Notes: generated by a model not told the origin, from the sequence alone. A stretch of 64,000 nucleotides of DNA from Hydrogenophilales bacterium 16-64-40 (GCA_002256995.1 NCGX01000006.1:62001-126000), one strand, 5' to 3'. Positions 28,401 to 36,654 are shown, counted from the stretch's first letter. A program made the numbers and translations.

Positions 28401-29318
28401 CAGGGCCTCATAGAGGTGCGCCCGCACGGGACTGGAAAAATCCACGTTCTGGATCACGCCCTGGAAGGTGCGGCAAATCACTTCCGGTCCGAAGGGGTTG
28501 TGCTTCCTGTCGACGGGCGTGCCAAGCAGCCGACTGTAGCGCTGCTCGAACATGTACAGCGGTTGGGCGATCTCCGCCTCGATCAGCTTGATCACCGCCG
28601 ACAAGCTCAGCCAGTCTTCGAACTCCGCCTCGTCGACGAGGGCCAGCTTGTTTTTTTCTGGCGCGTCGGGGAAGGCTGCGGCTGTCAGCCCAGTATTCTG
28701 GATGCGTTCGCGCATGGCGCTGAAGAAATCAGCCTCGATCCGGCTGCGGCGCTGCATCAGTTCCTGGACGCCGTGGTTGTAGTGGGATCGCTCCAGGAAA
28801 TCGATCTCGCTCTGCCCTGCTTCCCCCAGGCGCTCCATGGCGCGCTGAAAAAAGTCCTGCATCATCGCGTCGAGCGCACTGCGAAACAGGCGGGCGCATT
28901 CCAGTTGCAGCGCCTGGGCCTGTTGCGGGGTCGGAGCAGACGCCGTCCGGGGATCATCAGGCCTGGCCAAGCCTTCGCCCGCCGCGCGCAAGGCCCGCAG
29001 GGCGCCCTCGGGCATGACGGCGACAAAGATGCCCACGCCGCCGGGAGCGAGGTGCGCGACGCGGCCGTTCAACCGGAACACGCCGGCGTCGTCCACCGCA
29101 AACGCCACCTGCACGCGGGTGCCCATCAGGGCGGGGATGGCCGCATCCGGCGTCTTCCCTTCCACAAAAGCCATATACAGCCCGTTGGGGCAATAGTCGC
29201 GGATTTCGGCAAGAAAGGCCTCGCCCTCGCCGAAACGGACGCGTGCGGTCTGCAACGTTGCCTCGCGCGCGTGACGCCGCTGTGGCTTGCTGTCTGCTCC
29301 GGGAACGGGATGTGCCAT
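25404..29318 (-). CDS. PilZ-DUF1631-GGDEF-EAL c-di-GMP protein
   Basis: A 1304-residue cytoplasmic protein. The N-terminus has a PilZ-like c-di-GMP motif (RRHAR, then DYCPNG). A long DUF1631 helical region follows (LFRSALDAMMQDFFQRAM onward). The GGDEF domain begins DPVTGLLNRNGF, but its active loop reads AGLRDDTLA, so cyclase activity is unlikely. The EAL domain has EIL in place of EAL yet keeps INLSA, FEITES, DDFGSGF, LKIDGSFVK and QGYIIHKP, so phosphodiesterase activity is plausible. The start is ATG 29318; the ribosome site is weak. It may read c-di-GMP and degrade it. It lies 77 bases after the ACP-FAAL fusion gene. Confidence 0.85.
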   Translation of the reverse strand: MAHPVPGADSKPQRRHAREATLQTARVRFGEGEAFLAEIRDYCPNGLYMAFVEGKTPDAAIPALMGTRVQVAFAVDDAGVFRLNGRVAHLAPGGVGIFVAVMPEGALRALRAAGEGLARPDDPRTASAPTPQQAQALQLECARLFRSALDAMMQDFFQRAMERLGEAGQSEIDFLERSHYNHGVQELMQRRSRIEADFFSAMRERIQNTGLTAAAFPDAPEKNKLALVDEAEFEDWLSLSAVIKLIEAEIAQPLYMFEQRYSRLLGTPVDRKHNPFGPEVICRTFQGVIQNVDFSSPVRAHLYEALGQAVSSHVPALYSQLNQVLESLQPVVPVREKTRPAPATAVDSRRAESGRPELDLAEIAATLDKLTKQDPVRLPLAPDRADYSLDRILATLNATRGFATGTRAARTNFQGSLPAGQTVARPEVLQVVGRLQQAARQMAGRDAPPLAPSSAEGVPAVSLNELLMILSGMPLANPATAGSPMLPLTEQIDARIALAGEARRLAPGHRQILDTTSNLFARARADFVSGSDLESLVQRLQGPLLKLALQDTNFPNLPDHPARQVLDLIEQYAVAADDQGRIFDAKLQRFLTLLVDRVCSQADDDSGIFEAVRDSLEKVLLPILQIRRTRVARLQEASEGRTRIRTARSRVNAALEQRLAGREVPAMLLRLLDAGWRQHLVLLEMREGAQGDAWETGLAVLDRLSARLGPDADGARTEGAAQALLNEIERTLATVNVDARLLAAFIDELGDQLANDLSPSAMVSVPPGRLAAPQDEAEDVPSAHRSLADQLRVGDWWDFSLEGSQVPMQLIWISQPPSSCAFANRSATHKLEFTFAELARQIQHGDAKPGKDIDLPLIERSEHALFDETYQSLLNQAMHDPVTGLLNRNGFTHRMNQLAMPEQADKAHAVGIIEFDQFRMVYNSCGVEAAEELARGLASAVRAQIGPDAVLAGLRDDTLAILLPNCSREAGCPAVDKLLAQVKDYPFQHGQHHYSIGFNIGIAEYAPDQLSPAEAIRRADSACITAKSQGRNRIQIYEQASPQLLSQESLMDWAGRLDAFLNNDGGLHLRCQQVMPIGAGTSLLPYYEILLGIESESGLMIEPAHFISNVERLQRAHEVDIWVMRKVFAWIAANRAHFASVGGFAINLSATSLSNPEVMRFLQKELPGSDFPTDKIIFEITESAAIESYGAAQDFIREIRRYGCKFSLDDFGSGFTSYAHLKNLRTDTLKIDGSFVKDMLQNPGDLAMVKSMNDIGHSLGLRTVAEYVESPMLLEALREIGVDYAQGYIIHKPCRLDELMEQAV

Positions 29319-29395
29319 GTTGTTCTGCTGGGGACGTCCACTAATAGGCCATGGCTTGCGCCAACATGCGAGCTTTCGCTGCAACTGGCGCGGAC

Positions 29396-32359
29396 TCAGC
29401 CCGTCGCGTCGGGTTCTCCCAAACGCGCCAGGATCTGTTGGCGTGCGCTATCGCGCAATTGCAAGGCGGCCTGCCAGGCTTCTCCTACTGGAGATATCGG
29501 TTTGCTGATGTAAACCTTGAGGGCGCTGTAATGCGGGCGCCTTGACTCGCCGCGCAGCAGGGTGCGGGTGCCAACCAGGCAGACCGGCAGCACCGGCACA
29601 CCGGTTCGCGCGGCGAGCATGAACGCCCCCATGCGAAAAGGCAGCAGGCCGGGCTCGCCGCGGAAGGTGCCTTCGGCAAAGAACACCATCGATTCGCCGC
29701 TGCGGACCCTTTCCTCCAGCGCTCGCGTGTCCTCGGCGCCACGCGCGCTGTCGAAGCGTTCGACGAAGGCGCTGCCGAGCCGCCGCAAGGGGATGGCGGC
29801 GAGCGGCTTCTTCAGCAGTTCCTGCTTGGCGACATAGGCAAAGCGCGGCGGCAGCACCGCAGTGAGGACCAGGGCATCAAGGAAGCTGGCATGGTTGGCC
29901 ACCACGATCAGCGGCCCGTCATGGCCGGCCAGCTGTTGCCGGCCTGTCACCTGCGGCCGCAGCCCGGTCAGCGCCAAGGCCAGCTGCGCGCATGCCTTGG
30001 CGATGCGGCGGCGCAGGCCGAGGCTGGGCAAGATCGCGATCAGCAGCCAGGCCAGCGGCACGATGAGCAGGTAGACCGCCCGGGCCCAGGCCGCCCACAC
30101 CGCATCGGCCGCGCGCCCGAGCCGCTGGCCGGCACCGGCGGCCAGGCGCAGCCACTGCTGCCAGGGCGGACGCTGCGCGGCGAGCAGTTCGCCGCGCTCG
30201 TAGCGCTCGCGGCAGGCAGCGCGGCGGACCTTGCCGCTGGAGGTTTTGAGCACCGTGCGCGGCGGCGCCAGCACGATGTCGTCGGCCGGCATGCCGATCA
30301 GGTCGACGGCGAGGCCATTGATTTCCGCCAGGATGCGCGCGCGGTTCGCTTCCGTGTCGTCGCGGATTTCGGCCAGCACCACCAGCCGCTCGGTGCCGCC
30401 TTGCGCGTCGCTGGCAGGGAACACCACGACGCCGCCGGGACGCACGCCGGGCAGCCGGCTCACCGCCGCCTCCAGTTCCTGCGGATGGAGGTTATGGCCG
30501 CCGCGGATGATGATGTCCTTCTCGCGCCCGGTGAGGTAGAGCTCGCCTGCCGCGAGATAGCCGAGGTCGCCGGTATTGAGCCAGCCGTGATCGAACAGGG
30601 ACTGGCTCGCATCCGCGTTGTGAAAGTAGCCGCGGGTTGCCGATGGCCCCTGGAACTGCACGCGCCCCAGCCTGCGTTCGGGCAGTTCGCGGCCGCCTGC
30701 ATCGACGATGCGGATGGCGTGGTCCGGCAAGGCCAGTCCGCAGGACACGATGCGCTGGGCATGGGCATCGTCGGCCTCGGCGGGGCGGGCGATGCCGCTC
30801 GCCGACAGCGCGGCGCGATCGACGCGGTCGATCAGCGGACCGCGTCCGAGCGGTGGAAAGGTCAGTCCGACTGAAGACTCCGCCAGGCCATAGACCGGGG
30901 TCATCGCGCTGGCACAGAAACCATGGCGGGCGAAGCGCGCAGCGAAGCCTTCGATGGTGTCGGGGCTGACCGGCTCGGCGCCGTTGTAGGCCAGCCGCCA
31001 CTGGCTCAGGTCCAGCCCCTCGAGATCGCGCTCGTCGAGCTTGTTGAGGCACAGCTCATAGGCGAAGTTGGGCGCCGCCGAGACGCTGGCGCGATGGCGG
31101 TGGACCGCCCACAGCCAGCGCCCGGGCCGCGCCAGAAAGGCCAGCGGCGACATCAGCACCAGGCGGAAGCCGACATACAGGCTGCCCATGCAGGCGCCGA
31201 TCAGTCCCATGTCGTGATACAGCGGCAGCCAGGACACGAAGGTGTCCTTCGCGGTGACGCCGGAGGCGCGCGCCATGGCGTTGAGGTTGGCAAGCAGGTT
31301 GGCGTGCGAGAGCACCACCCCCTTGGGGTTGCCGGTGCTGCCCGAGGTGTATTGCAGGAAGGCGGTGTCCTGCGGTTGCGGCAGGGGCGGCAGCTGCGCC
31401 GTGGCGGCCCTGGACAGATCGGTGACGGTTTGCACCCCACGCAGCGAGGGACACTGCGCGCGCAGCAGATGACCAAGCGGCTTGGCCCGCGCGTCGGTGA
31501 TCAGCAGCACCGCCCCGGCATTGGCGACGATGCCGGCGATGCGGCGCATGTGGTCCTCGATCTGCGACGGGCGCGCCGGCGGGTACAGCGGCACCGGCAC
31601 GCAGCCGGCGTAGAGCGCGCCGTAGAAGGCGGCGAAAAATTCGCGGCCGGTGGGGAGCATGATGGCGACGCGGTCGCCAGTCATCGGGCCAGCGGCGACG
31701 CGGTCGCCCGTCATTGGACTTGGCGCGATGAGGTCGCAAGCGTGATCGCTCCGGCCAGGTTGTAGGAGCGGCGCCCTCGCCGCGATTGCCGGCGATTGCG
31801 CGGCGCCGGCAATCGGCCCGGGGGCGGGCCTCCTACGGTCCATCTCGTACGCCGCTGCAAGCGGCAGGCCATGCTCGCGCAGCCCCGCCGCCAGCGCCAA
31901 CGCCGCGGTCTGCAGCTGGCGATAACTGATGTCCTCGCTGTGCCCTGCCTCGCCCTCCAGCGTAATGTGCACCCGATCGCCGTGCTGCTCGACATGCCAG
32001 TCGAGCAGCTCGACCAAGGTGAGAAGCGTGTCTGGCGGTTGTTCGGGCGCGGCCGCCTCCATCGCCGCGGCCGGCCCCGGCGCGGGCGCTTCAACGGGCC
32101 CTGCCACGCCCATCTGGCGCAGCAGGTCGCGCGGGGTTTCGGCCTCGGCGAACGCCGCCTCGGCCAGCCGCACCCCGAGTTCACGCTCGATGCGCGCGAG
32201 CAGTTCCACCCGCGCCAGACTGTCGAGACCGAAGTCGCGCTCCAGTTCATGGTCCAGGCCGAGGCGGTCGATGCCGTTCGCGCCCGGCCGCAACTCGCGC
32301 GCGAGGCCGCGGACGATGTCGAGCAGCTGCGTCGTGTCCGCTTGAGTCAAGTTCTTCAT
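29396..32359 (-). CDS. ACP / fatty acyl-AMP ligase / PlsC-type acyltransferase fusion
   Basis: A 987-residue three-domain enzyme. Residues 1-90 form an acyl carrier domain with the phosphopantetheine serine in DFGLDSLARVE (S47). Residues 120-720 form an adenylation domain of the FAAL type (TSGSTGNPKGVVLSHANL, SWLPLYHDMGLIG, NTGDLGYL). After a hydrophobic segment, residues 790-980 form a glycerolipid acyltransferase with NHASFLD (HX4D) and FAEGTFRG. It could activate a fatty acid, hold it on its own carrier and pass it to an acceptor lipid. Residues about 175-232 are an insertion made of a REPIN and a 10-residue tandem repeat, placed before GDRVAIMLPTG. Acceptor and physiological role are unknown. 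Confidence 0.88.
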   Translation of the reverse strand: MKNLTQADTTQLLDIVRGLARELRPGANGIDRLGLDHELERDFGLDSLARVELLARIERELGVRLAEAAFAEAETPRDLLRQMGVAGPVEAPAPGPAAAMEAAAPEQPPDTLLTLVELLDWHVEQHGDRVHITLEGEAGHSEDISYRQLQTAALALAAGLREHGLPLAAAYEMDRRRPAPGPIAGAAQSPAIAARAPLLQPGRSDHACDLIAPSPMTGDRVAAGPMTGDRVAIMLPTGREFFAAFYGALYAGCVPVPLYPPARPSQIEDHMRRIAGIVANAGAVLLITDARAKPLGHLLRAQCPSLRGVQTVTDLSRAATAQLPPLPQPQDTAFLQYTSGSTGNPKGVVLSHANLLANLNAMARASGVTAKDTFVSWLPLYHDMGLIGACMGSLYVGFRLVLMSPLAFLARPGRWLWAVHRHRASVSAAPNFAYELCLNKLDERDLEGLDLSQWRLAYNGAEPVSPDTIEGFAARFARHGFCASAMTPVYGLAESSVGLTFPPLGRGPLIDRVDRAALSASGIARPAEADDAHAQRIVSCGLALPDHAIRIVDAGGRELPERRLGRVQFQGPSATRGYFHNADASQSLFDHGWLNTGDLGYLAAGELYLTGREKDIIIRGGHNLHPQELEAAVSRLPGVRPGGVVVFPASDAQGGTERLVVLAEIRDDTEANRARILAEINGLAVDLIGMPADDIVLAPPRTVLKTSSGKVRRAACRERYERGELLAAQRPPWQQWLRLAAGAGQRLGRAADAVWAAWARAVYLLIVPLAWLLIAILPSLGLRRRIAKACAQLALALTGLRPQVTGRQQLAGHDGPLIVVANHASFLDALVLTAVLPPRFAYVAKQELLKKPLAAIPLRRLGSAFVERFDSARGAEDTRALEERVRSGESMVFFAEGTFRGEPGLLPFRMGAFMLAARTGVPVLPVCLVGTRTLLRGESRRPHYSALKVYISKPISPVGEAWQAALQLRDSARQQILARLGEPDATG
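31664..31723 (-). repeat. In-gene 30-bp tandem duplication
   Basis: A 30-bp unit starting GGCGACGCGGTCGCC occurs twice at 31664 and 31694, with about 25 aligned bases nearly identical. It encodes PMTGDRVAAG then PMTGDRVAIM in the adenylation domain. The last copy is the expected GDRVAIMLPTG core strand; the first is the duplicate. Confidence 0.85.
31762..31836. repeat. REPIN (inverted REP doublet) inside a coding sequence
   Basis: Two 33-bp REP units in opposite orientation, separated by 9 bases. Both begin GTAGGAG, have a 5-bp hairpin with a 4-base loop, and end CGATTGCCGGCG. The hairpins differ (CGGCG/CGCCG in one, GCCCG/CGGGC in the other) but each pairs perfectly. Total length is 75 bp, exactly 25 codons, so the host frame stays open. 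Confidence 0.92.
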
Positions 32360-32380
32360 GCCTGCTTTATAGCGCCGTCG

Positions 32381-33652
32381 TCAATACGGCGCCGTAGCGT
32401 CCTCGCGCTCGGCCAGAACCAGATCGATCACGCGCCATAGCCGCCACAGATCGGGCAGATCCTCGCGCCAGAAGCGCCAGCTGAACGGGCCGGACACGCT
32501 CATGTCGACGTGCCCCAGCACGCTGCGGATAAAAAATACGCGCGCCTGCCCCGCCGGCACGGCATCGGCAAGCGCCAGGCTCTCCGTGTAGGGAATGAGA
32601 TTGTCTTTCCGGCCGTGCACCAGGATCAGCCGCGCCTGTAGCGGCGCGAGATCGTGCCGCGCGAGATCGAGCCGCGCGATGTCCTCGCGCATGCCCCGCG
32701 GCAGCCGCGCGAACAACGCATCAAAGCGCGCGGGATCGGTATTGAGGGCCAGCGCATACACCGCATGCGCATCAGGATTCAGTTTGGCGGCGAGCGGTTC
32801 CAGGTCGGCCCGGGGATCGTCCATGCGCTGCGCCACCATGCGGTCGAACACGGCGCGATCTGCCGCCGCGTCCGCGAGGTAATCCAGGCTGGAATAGGCC
32901 AGCACCATGCGGCCGGTGTCGTCCGGGGTGATGTGATGCCAGGCGCCCGCATGCTCGAACCAGCCGGTGGTGAAGAAACGCATGGCGCGCGGCAGATCGT
33001 GATAGCCACCCATCCCGACGATGAAGCGCACCTGTTCGCGAATGTCGTCCTCCAGCGCGGCGAGCACGGCGGGACCAACGGAGTAGCTGAAGGCGAACAT
33101 GCCGGCGCGTCCGTCCGGCGCCAGTTCCGGCTGCCGGCTGACCCAGGCGAAGGCTTCGACGATTTCGCGTGCATCCGAGGGACGGATGCGCAATTGCCGA
33201 TAGCCGGCAAGCTCGGGCACCACCACCGCAAATCCGGCGCGCGCCAGGGTGGTGGCGAATGCCACCATTCGCGGGTCGTCCTTGCCCTGCGGCACCGCGC
33301 CGGGAACCGCGACGAGGGCGGCGCGCGGGCAGTGCGCGGCGCCCGCTTCCAACGGCGCCAGCGACCGCGTCACGCAACCCTCCCGCGCGGACGGCAAATA
33401 GAGATCGGCGTGATGCGCGCGCCCTGCCACCGTGTAGGCGACGGTTTGTCGCAGCGGTTCCGGCGTGGTCCGCTTCAGCCGGGAATCGCCTGTGCCAGCG
33501 GCCAGATCCTGTAACACCCGCACCGCTTCGACGTGCCGCGTGGGCGCGCATCCCGCCAGCGCGACGAGGAACGCAATGGCCAACACGCGCGCCATCCGTT
33601 CCCGCACGAGAATCAAAATCCGTGTCGTCCTATGCGCTGGCATCGTTGGCAT
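32381..33652 (-). CDS. Alpha/beta-hydrolase lipoprotein
   Basis: A 423-residue protein. The lipobox LVALAGC follows a basic, hydrophobic N-terminus, so it is probably lipid-anchored. The nucleophile elbow is AFSYSVG (small-x-Ser-x-small), the acid is in HGRKDNLIP and the histidine in VLGHVDMS. It starts at an ATG overlapping the fadD stop (TGATG); an internal ATG 19 codons on gives a neater signal peptide. It lies between an acyl-CoA ligase and an acyltransferase, so it may act on acylated lipids; substrate is unknown. Confidence 0.75.
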   Translation of the reverse strand: MPTMPAHRTTRILILVRERMARVLAIAFLVALAGCAPTRHVEAVRVLQDLAAGTGDSRLKRTTPEPLRQTVAYTVAGRAHHADLYLPSAREGCVTRSLAPLEAGAAHCPRAALVAVPGAVPQGKDDPRMVAFATTLARAGFAVVVPELAGYRQLRIRPSDAREIVEAFAWVSRQPELAPDGRAGMFAFSYSVGPAVLAALEDDIREQVRFIVGMGGYHDLPRAMRFFTTGWFEHAGAWHHITPDDTGRMVLAYSSLDYLADAAADRAVFDRMVAQRMDDPRADLEPLAAKLNPDAHAVYALALNTDPARFDALFARLPRGMREDIARLDLARHDLAPLQARLILVHGRKDNLIPYTESLALADAVPAGQARVFFIRSVLGHVDMSVSGPFSWRFWREDLPDLWRLWRVIDLVLAEREDATAPY

Positions 33653-35325
33653 CAGGGCACCTGCTTGAGCGCCCGCCGCAGGACCTTGCCGATCGGCGAC
33701 TTCGGCAGCCGCTCGCGGAATTCCACCTGCTTCGGCACCTTGTACGCGGCCAGGTTCGCCCTGCAGTGGGCGATCAGTTCGGCGGCGGTCAGCGCCGGAT
33801 CCCGCTTCACCACGAAGGCCTTGACCGCCTCGCCGCTCGTCTCGTCCGCCACCCCCGTCACCCCCGCTTCCCTGACCCCGGGATGCAGCATCAGCATCGC
33901 CTCGACCTCGTTCGGGTAGACCTTGAAGCCCGACACCACGACCACGTCCTTGCCGCGTTCGACAAAGCGGACCATGCCGCGCGCGTCCACCTCGCAGATG
34001 TCGCCGGTTCGCAGCCAGCCGTCCGCGCTCAAAACGTTTGCGGTTTCGTCCGCCATGTTCCAGTAGCCGCGCATCACCTGCGGCCCCTGCACGCAGAGCT
34101 CGCCCACCTCGCCCGGCGGCAGCGGCTTCCCTGCCTCGTCACGGATTTCCACCCGGGTGGACGGGATCGGCATGCCGATCCCGCCGCTGAATTCGCGGGC
34201 ATCGAGCGGATTGGCGCAGACGATGGGCGACGCCTCGGTCAGCCCGTAGCCCTCGATCAGCGGCACCCCCATCTGCTGTTGCCAGCGCTCCGCCACCGCC
34301 CGCTGCACCGACATGCCACCGGCCACCGCGAGCTTGAGCGCGCCGGCGTTGGCTTGCTTTACCCGCTCGAAGCCGGGCGCATCAAGCAGCTTGTGATAAA
34401 GGGTATTGACGCCGGTGATGACGCTGAAGCGCGTTGCGCGCAGCACCTTGATGAAGCCGGGAATGTCGCGCGGGTTGGTGATCAGCACGTTGTTTCCGCC
34501 CCACTTGACGAAGGTCAGCAGGTTGGCCGTGAGCGCGAACACGTGGTAGAGCGGCAGCGGCGTGATGACGACTTCCTCGCCTTCCGCGAGGATGTTGCCG
34601 ATCCAGGCGGAGGTCTGCTCGACGTTGGCCACCAGGTTGCCGTGGGTGAGGATCGCGCCCTTGGCCACTCCGGTGGTGCCGCCGGTGTATTGCAGGAAGG
34701 CGATGTCGTTCTGCGTGATCGCCACCGCCGCCAACGGATGGCGCGCGCCGCGCCTGAGCACGGTGTTGAAGGCCACCGCGCCCGGCAGCTGCCAGCGCGG
34801 CACCCCGCGCTTGATCCACTTGACCACGAAGTTGACCAGGCAGGCCTTGGGCGGCGGCAACAGGTCGCCCACCCGGGTGGTGATCACGTGGCGCAGCGCG
34901 GTGGTCGCGATGATTTCCTGCAGCGTGTGCGCAAAATTCTCCAGCACCACGATCGCCGTCGCACCGGAATCGGCCAGCTGGTGCTGCAACTCGCGCGCGG
35001 TGTAGAGCGGATTGACGTTGACCACCACCATGCCGGCGCGCAGGGCACCGAACAGCGCCACCGGATACTGCAGCAGGTTGGGCAGCATGATCGCCACCCG
35101 CTCGCCGCGCTGCAAGCCGGCCTCGTGCTGCAGCCAGGCGCCGAACGCCTGCGAGCGACGGTCGAGTTCGTCGTAGCTCAGGCCGACGCCCAGGTTGGTG
35201 AAGGCGGGACGGCCACGGAACCGCGCGCAGCTCTGTTCGAGCAGATCCTTGAGCGAGGCGAAGCGGGAGATGTCTACTTCTGTCGGCACCCCGGGCGGAT
35301 AGTGCTCGAGCCAGATCGGGTTCAT
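33652..35325 (-). CDS. Long-chain acyl-CoA ligase (FadD-like)
   Basis: A 557-residue AMP-forming ligase. The P-loop is YTGGTTGVAKGAILTHGNL, with EGYGLTEASP and the hinge/C-terminal GYWNMADETANV and KSPIGKVLRR. It activates fatty acids with ATP and CoA. The ATG at 35325 has AGGAG about eight bases upstream; an extended frame upstream lacks homology. It is first in a run of three lipid genes on the minus strand. Confidence 0.9.
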   Translation of the reverse strand: MNPIWLEHYPPGVPTEVDISRFASLKDLLEQSCARFRGRPAFTNLGVGLSYDELDRRSQAFGAWLQHEAGLQRGERVAIMLPNLLQYPVALFGALRAGMVVVNVNPLYTARELQHQLADSGATAIVVLENFAHTLQEIIATTALRHVITTRVGDLLPPPKACLVNFVVKWIKRGVPRWQLPGAVAFNTVLRRGARHPLAAVAITQNDIAFLQYTGGTTGVAKGAILTHGNLVANVEQTSAWIGNILAEGEEVVITPLPLYHVFALTANLLTFVKWGGNNVLITNPRDIPGFIKVLRATRFSVITGVNTLYHKLLDAPGFERVKQANAGALKLAVAGGMSVQRAVAERWQQQMGVPLIEGYGLTEASPIVCANPLDAREFSGGIGMPIPSTRVEIRDEAGKPLPPGEVGELCVQGPQVMRGYWNMADETANVLSADGWLRTGDICEVDARGMVRFVERGKDVVVVSGFKVYPNEVEAMLMLHPGVREAGVTGVADETSGEAVKAFVVKRDPALTAAELIAHCRANLAAYKVPKQVEFRERLPKSPIGKVLRRALKQVP

Positions 35326-35421
35326 CGCCGGTCTCCTGATTGACGCACGACGGCGGCCTTGAAAGTCGTCCCGACCGGAAACGCCGCGCCGCAAGCTTCC
35401 ACGCACCATGCGGAGTGCCCG

Positions 35422-36318
35422 CTACGGCACGACCGGACTGATCAGCAGCACGTCGCATGTCGCCGCGTGGGCCACGTCCTTGCTCACGCTGCCCAGCAGC
35501 CAGTCCTGCAAGCCGCCGCCATAGCCATGGCGCCCCAGCACCACCAGATCGACCTGGCCCGCCTCGATGGACTGGCAGATGACTGCAGGGGAAAAGCCTG
35601 GCTGCACCAGGCGCCCGACTGCAGCGCCCGGTTCGACCTGTGCCAGCAGGGCGTCCAGCTGTTGCTCGGCCTCGGTGCGCAGGCGCGCGAGCCAATCGGC
35701 GATGTCTATGCGAACGAATTTTGCCTTGCGCAAACGCTGCTCGACCTCGCTCCCCAGCACGTGCAGCGCCTCCACCCGTGCGCCGTCGGCGACACTGATG
35801 GCGTGGCTGATCACCGCCGCCGACACCGGGGAGAAGTCCACCGCTGCCAACACCTTGCGATAGGGTGCATCCGCCGGCTTCTTGACGATGAGCACCGGGC
35901 ACGTCGCCACCCTCAGCAGACGCGAAGCGGTGGACCCGAGAAACAGGTCCATGAGCGTGCTCTCGCCGCGCGACCCGGCCACCACCAGATCAGCCGCCAC
36001 CTCCGCTGCGTAGTCGGCGATTTCGGTATGCGCCCGGCCCAGGCGGGTGACGGGGCGGACGCGAATGCCCAACTGGGCGGACAGGCTGGCCGCCACGGCC
36101 TCCACCCGGGTCTGCTCCGCCTGCTGCAATTCCAGGTCGTTGTGGCCGAATTCATCCGGGGTCAGGGTCAGGCTGGGGTAGAGATCGAGCGGGCGCACCA
36201 CATGCAGCACATGCAGCTCGGCGTCGTGCTGCTTGGCGATGCGCGCGGCGCGCTGCACCGCGCGCTCGGAAAATTCAGAAAAATCGGTGGCGGCAACGAT
36301 GCGGCGGATGCTGGGCAT
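35422..36318 (-). CDS. Tandem universal stress protein
   Basis: A 298-residue protein with two UspA domains. The first starts RRIVAATDFSEFSERAV and carries the ATP loop VAGSRGESTLMDLFLGSTA; the second starts KVLAAVDFSPVS with VLGRHGYGGGLQDWLLGSV. Both G-x-G loops suggest ATP binding. The start ATG has AGGGAG seven bases upstream. Known relatives respond to starvation and oxidative stress. Confidence 0.9.
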   Translation of the reverse strand: MPSIRRIVAATDFSEFSERAVQRAARIAKQHDAELHVLHVVRPLDLYPSLTLTPDEFGHNDLELQQAEQTRVEAVAASLSAQLGIRVRPVTRLGRAHTEIADYAAEVAADLVVAGSRGESTLMDLFLGSTASRLLRVATCPVLIVKKPADAPYRKVLAAVDFSPVSAAVISHAISVADGARVEALHVLGSEVEQRLRKAKFVRIDIADWLARLRTEAEQQLDALLAQVEPGAAVGRLVQPGFSPAVICQSIEAGQVDLVVLGRHGYGGGLQDWLLGSVSKDVAHAATCDVLLISPVVP

Positions 36319-36355
36319 GGCGGACTCCCTCGTGGCTTTGACCATTCATCATAGT

Positions 36356-36376
36356 CATCCCGCCGCTATCGGGATG
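36356..36376. repeat. Short inverted repeat after the arsenic operon
   Basis: CATCCCG-ccgctat-CGGGATG, a perfect 7-bp palindrome 38 bases past the last ars gene (minus strand). There is no T run; it may be a weak or Rho-assisted terminator. Confidence 0.35.
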
Positions 36377-36413
36377 CGCGGCGCCCCGTCCGCTTATTCG
36401 GCCGGCTGGTTCG

Positions 36414-36644
36414 TTACAGCCAGCTTTCGATCTTCTTGCGATCCGGCACGCCGCCGGCGTGCACCACCTTGCCGTCGATCACCACGCCGGGGGTGGACAT
36501 GACGCCGTAGCCGAGGATGGCCGCCATGTCATCGACCTTTTCCAGATTGACCGCGACGCCGCGCGCCTGCGCAACTTCCTCGATCAGCTTGAGCGTGGTC
36601 TTGCAGTTGGCGCAGCCGCTGCCGAGCACTTTGATGTTCTTCAT
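36414..36644 (-). CDS. Mini-thioredoxin (redox-active disulfide protein)
   Basis: A 76-residue thioredoxin-fold protein with an active CANC motif (residues 11-14: GSGCANCKTT) and the cis-proline in MSTPGVVIDGKVV. This family is repeatedly found in ars loci and near ArsP-type permeases. It could recycle the disulfide of ArsC or ArsM. Last gene of the arsenic operon, 10 bases after arsM. Confidence 0.85.
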   Translation of the reverse strand: MKNIKVLGSGCANCKTTLKLIEEVAQARGVAVNLEKVDDMAAILGYGVMSTPGVVIDGKVVHAGGVPDRKKIESWL

Positions 36645-36654
36645 CCGGTTCTCC

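Noticed and set aside
29319-29395. Extended N-terminus of the GGDEF-EAL protein from an earlier start
   Set aside because: The PilZ-like domain begins after MAHPVPG; the extra residues have no similarity and would nearly reach the previous gene.
26340-29513. A very long plus-strand open frame (over 1000 codons) opposite the GGDEF-EAL gene
   Set aside because: It is antisense to a clearly homologous gene, has no recognisable domains, and such frames are common at this GC content.
33169-35343. A 724-codon plus-strand frame over the hydrolase and acyl-CoA ligase
   Set aside because: Antisense shadow; Arg/His/Ala-rich with no domain.
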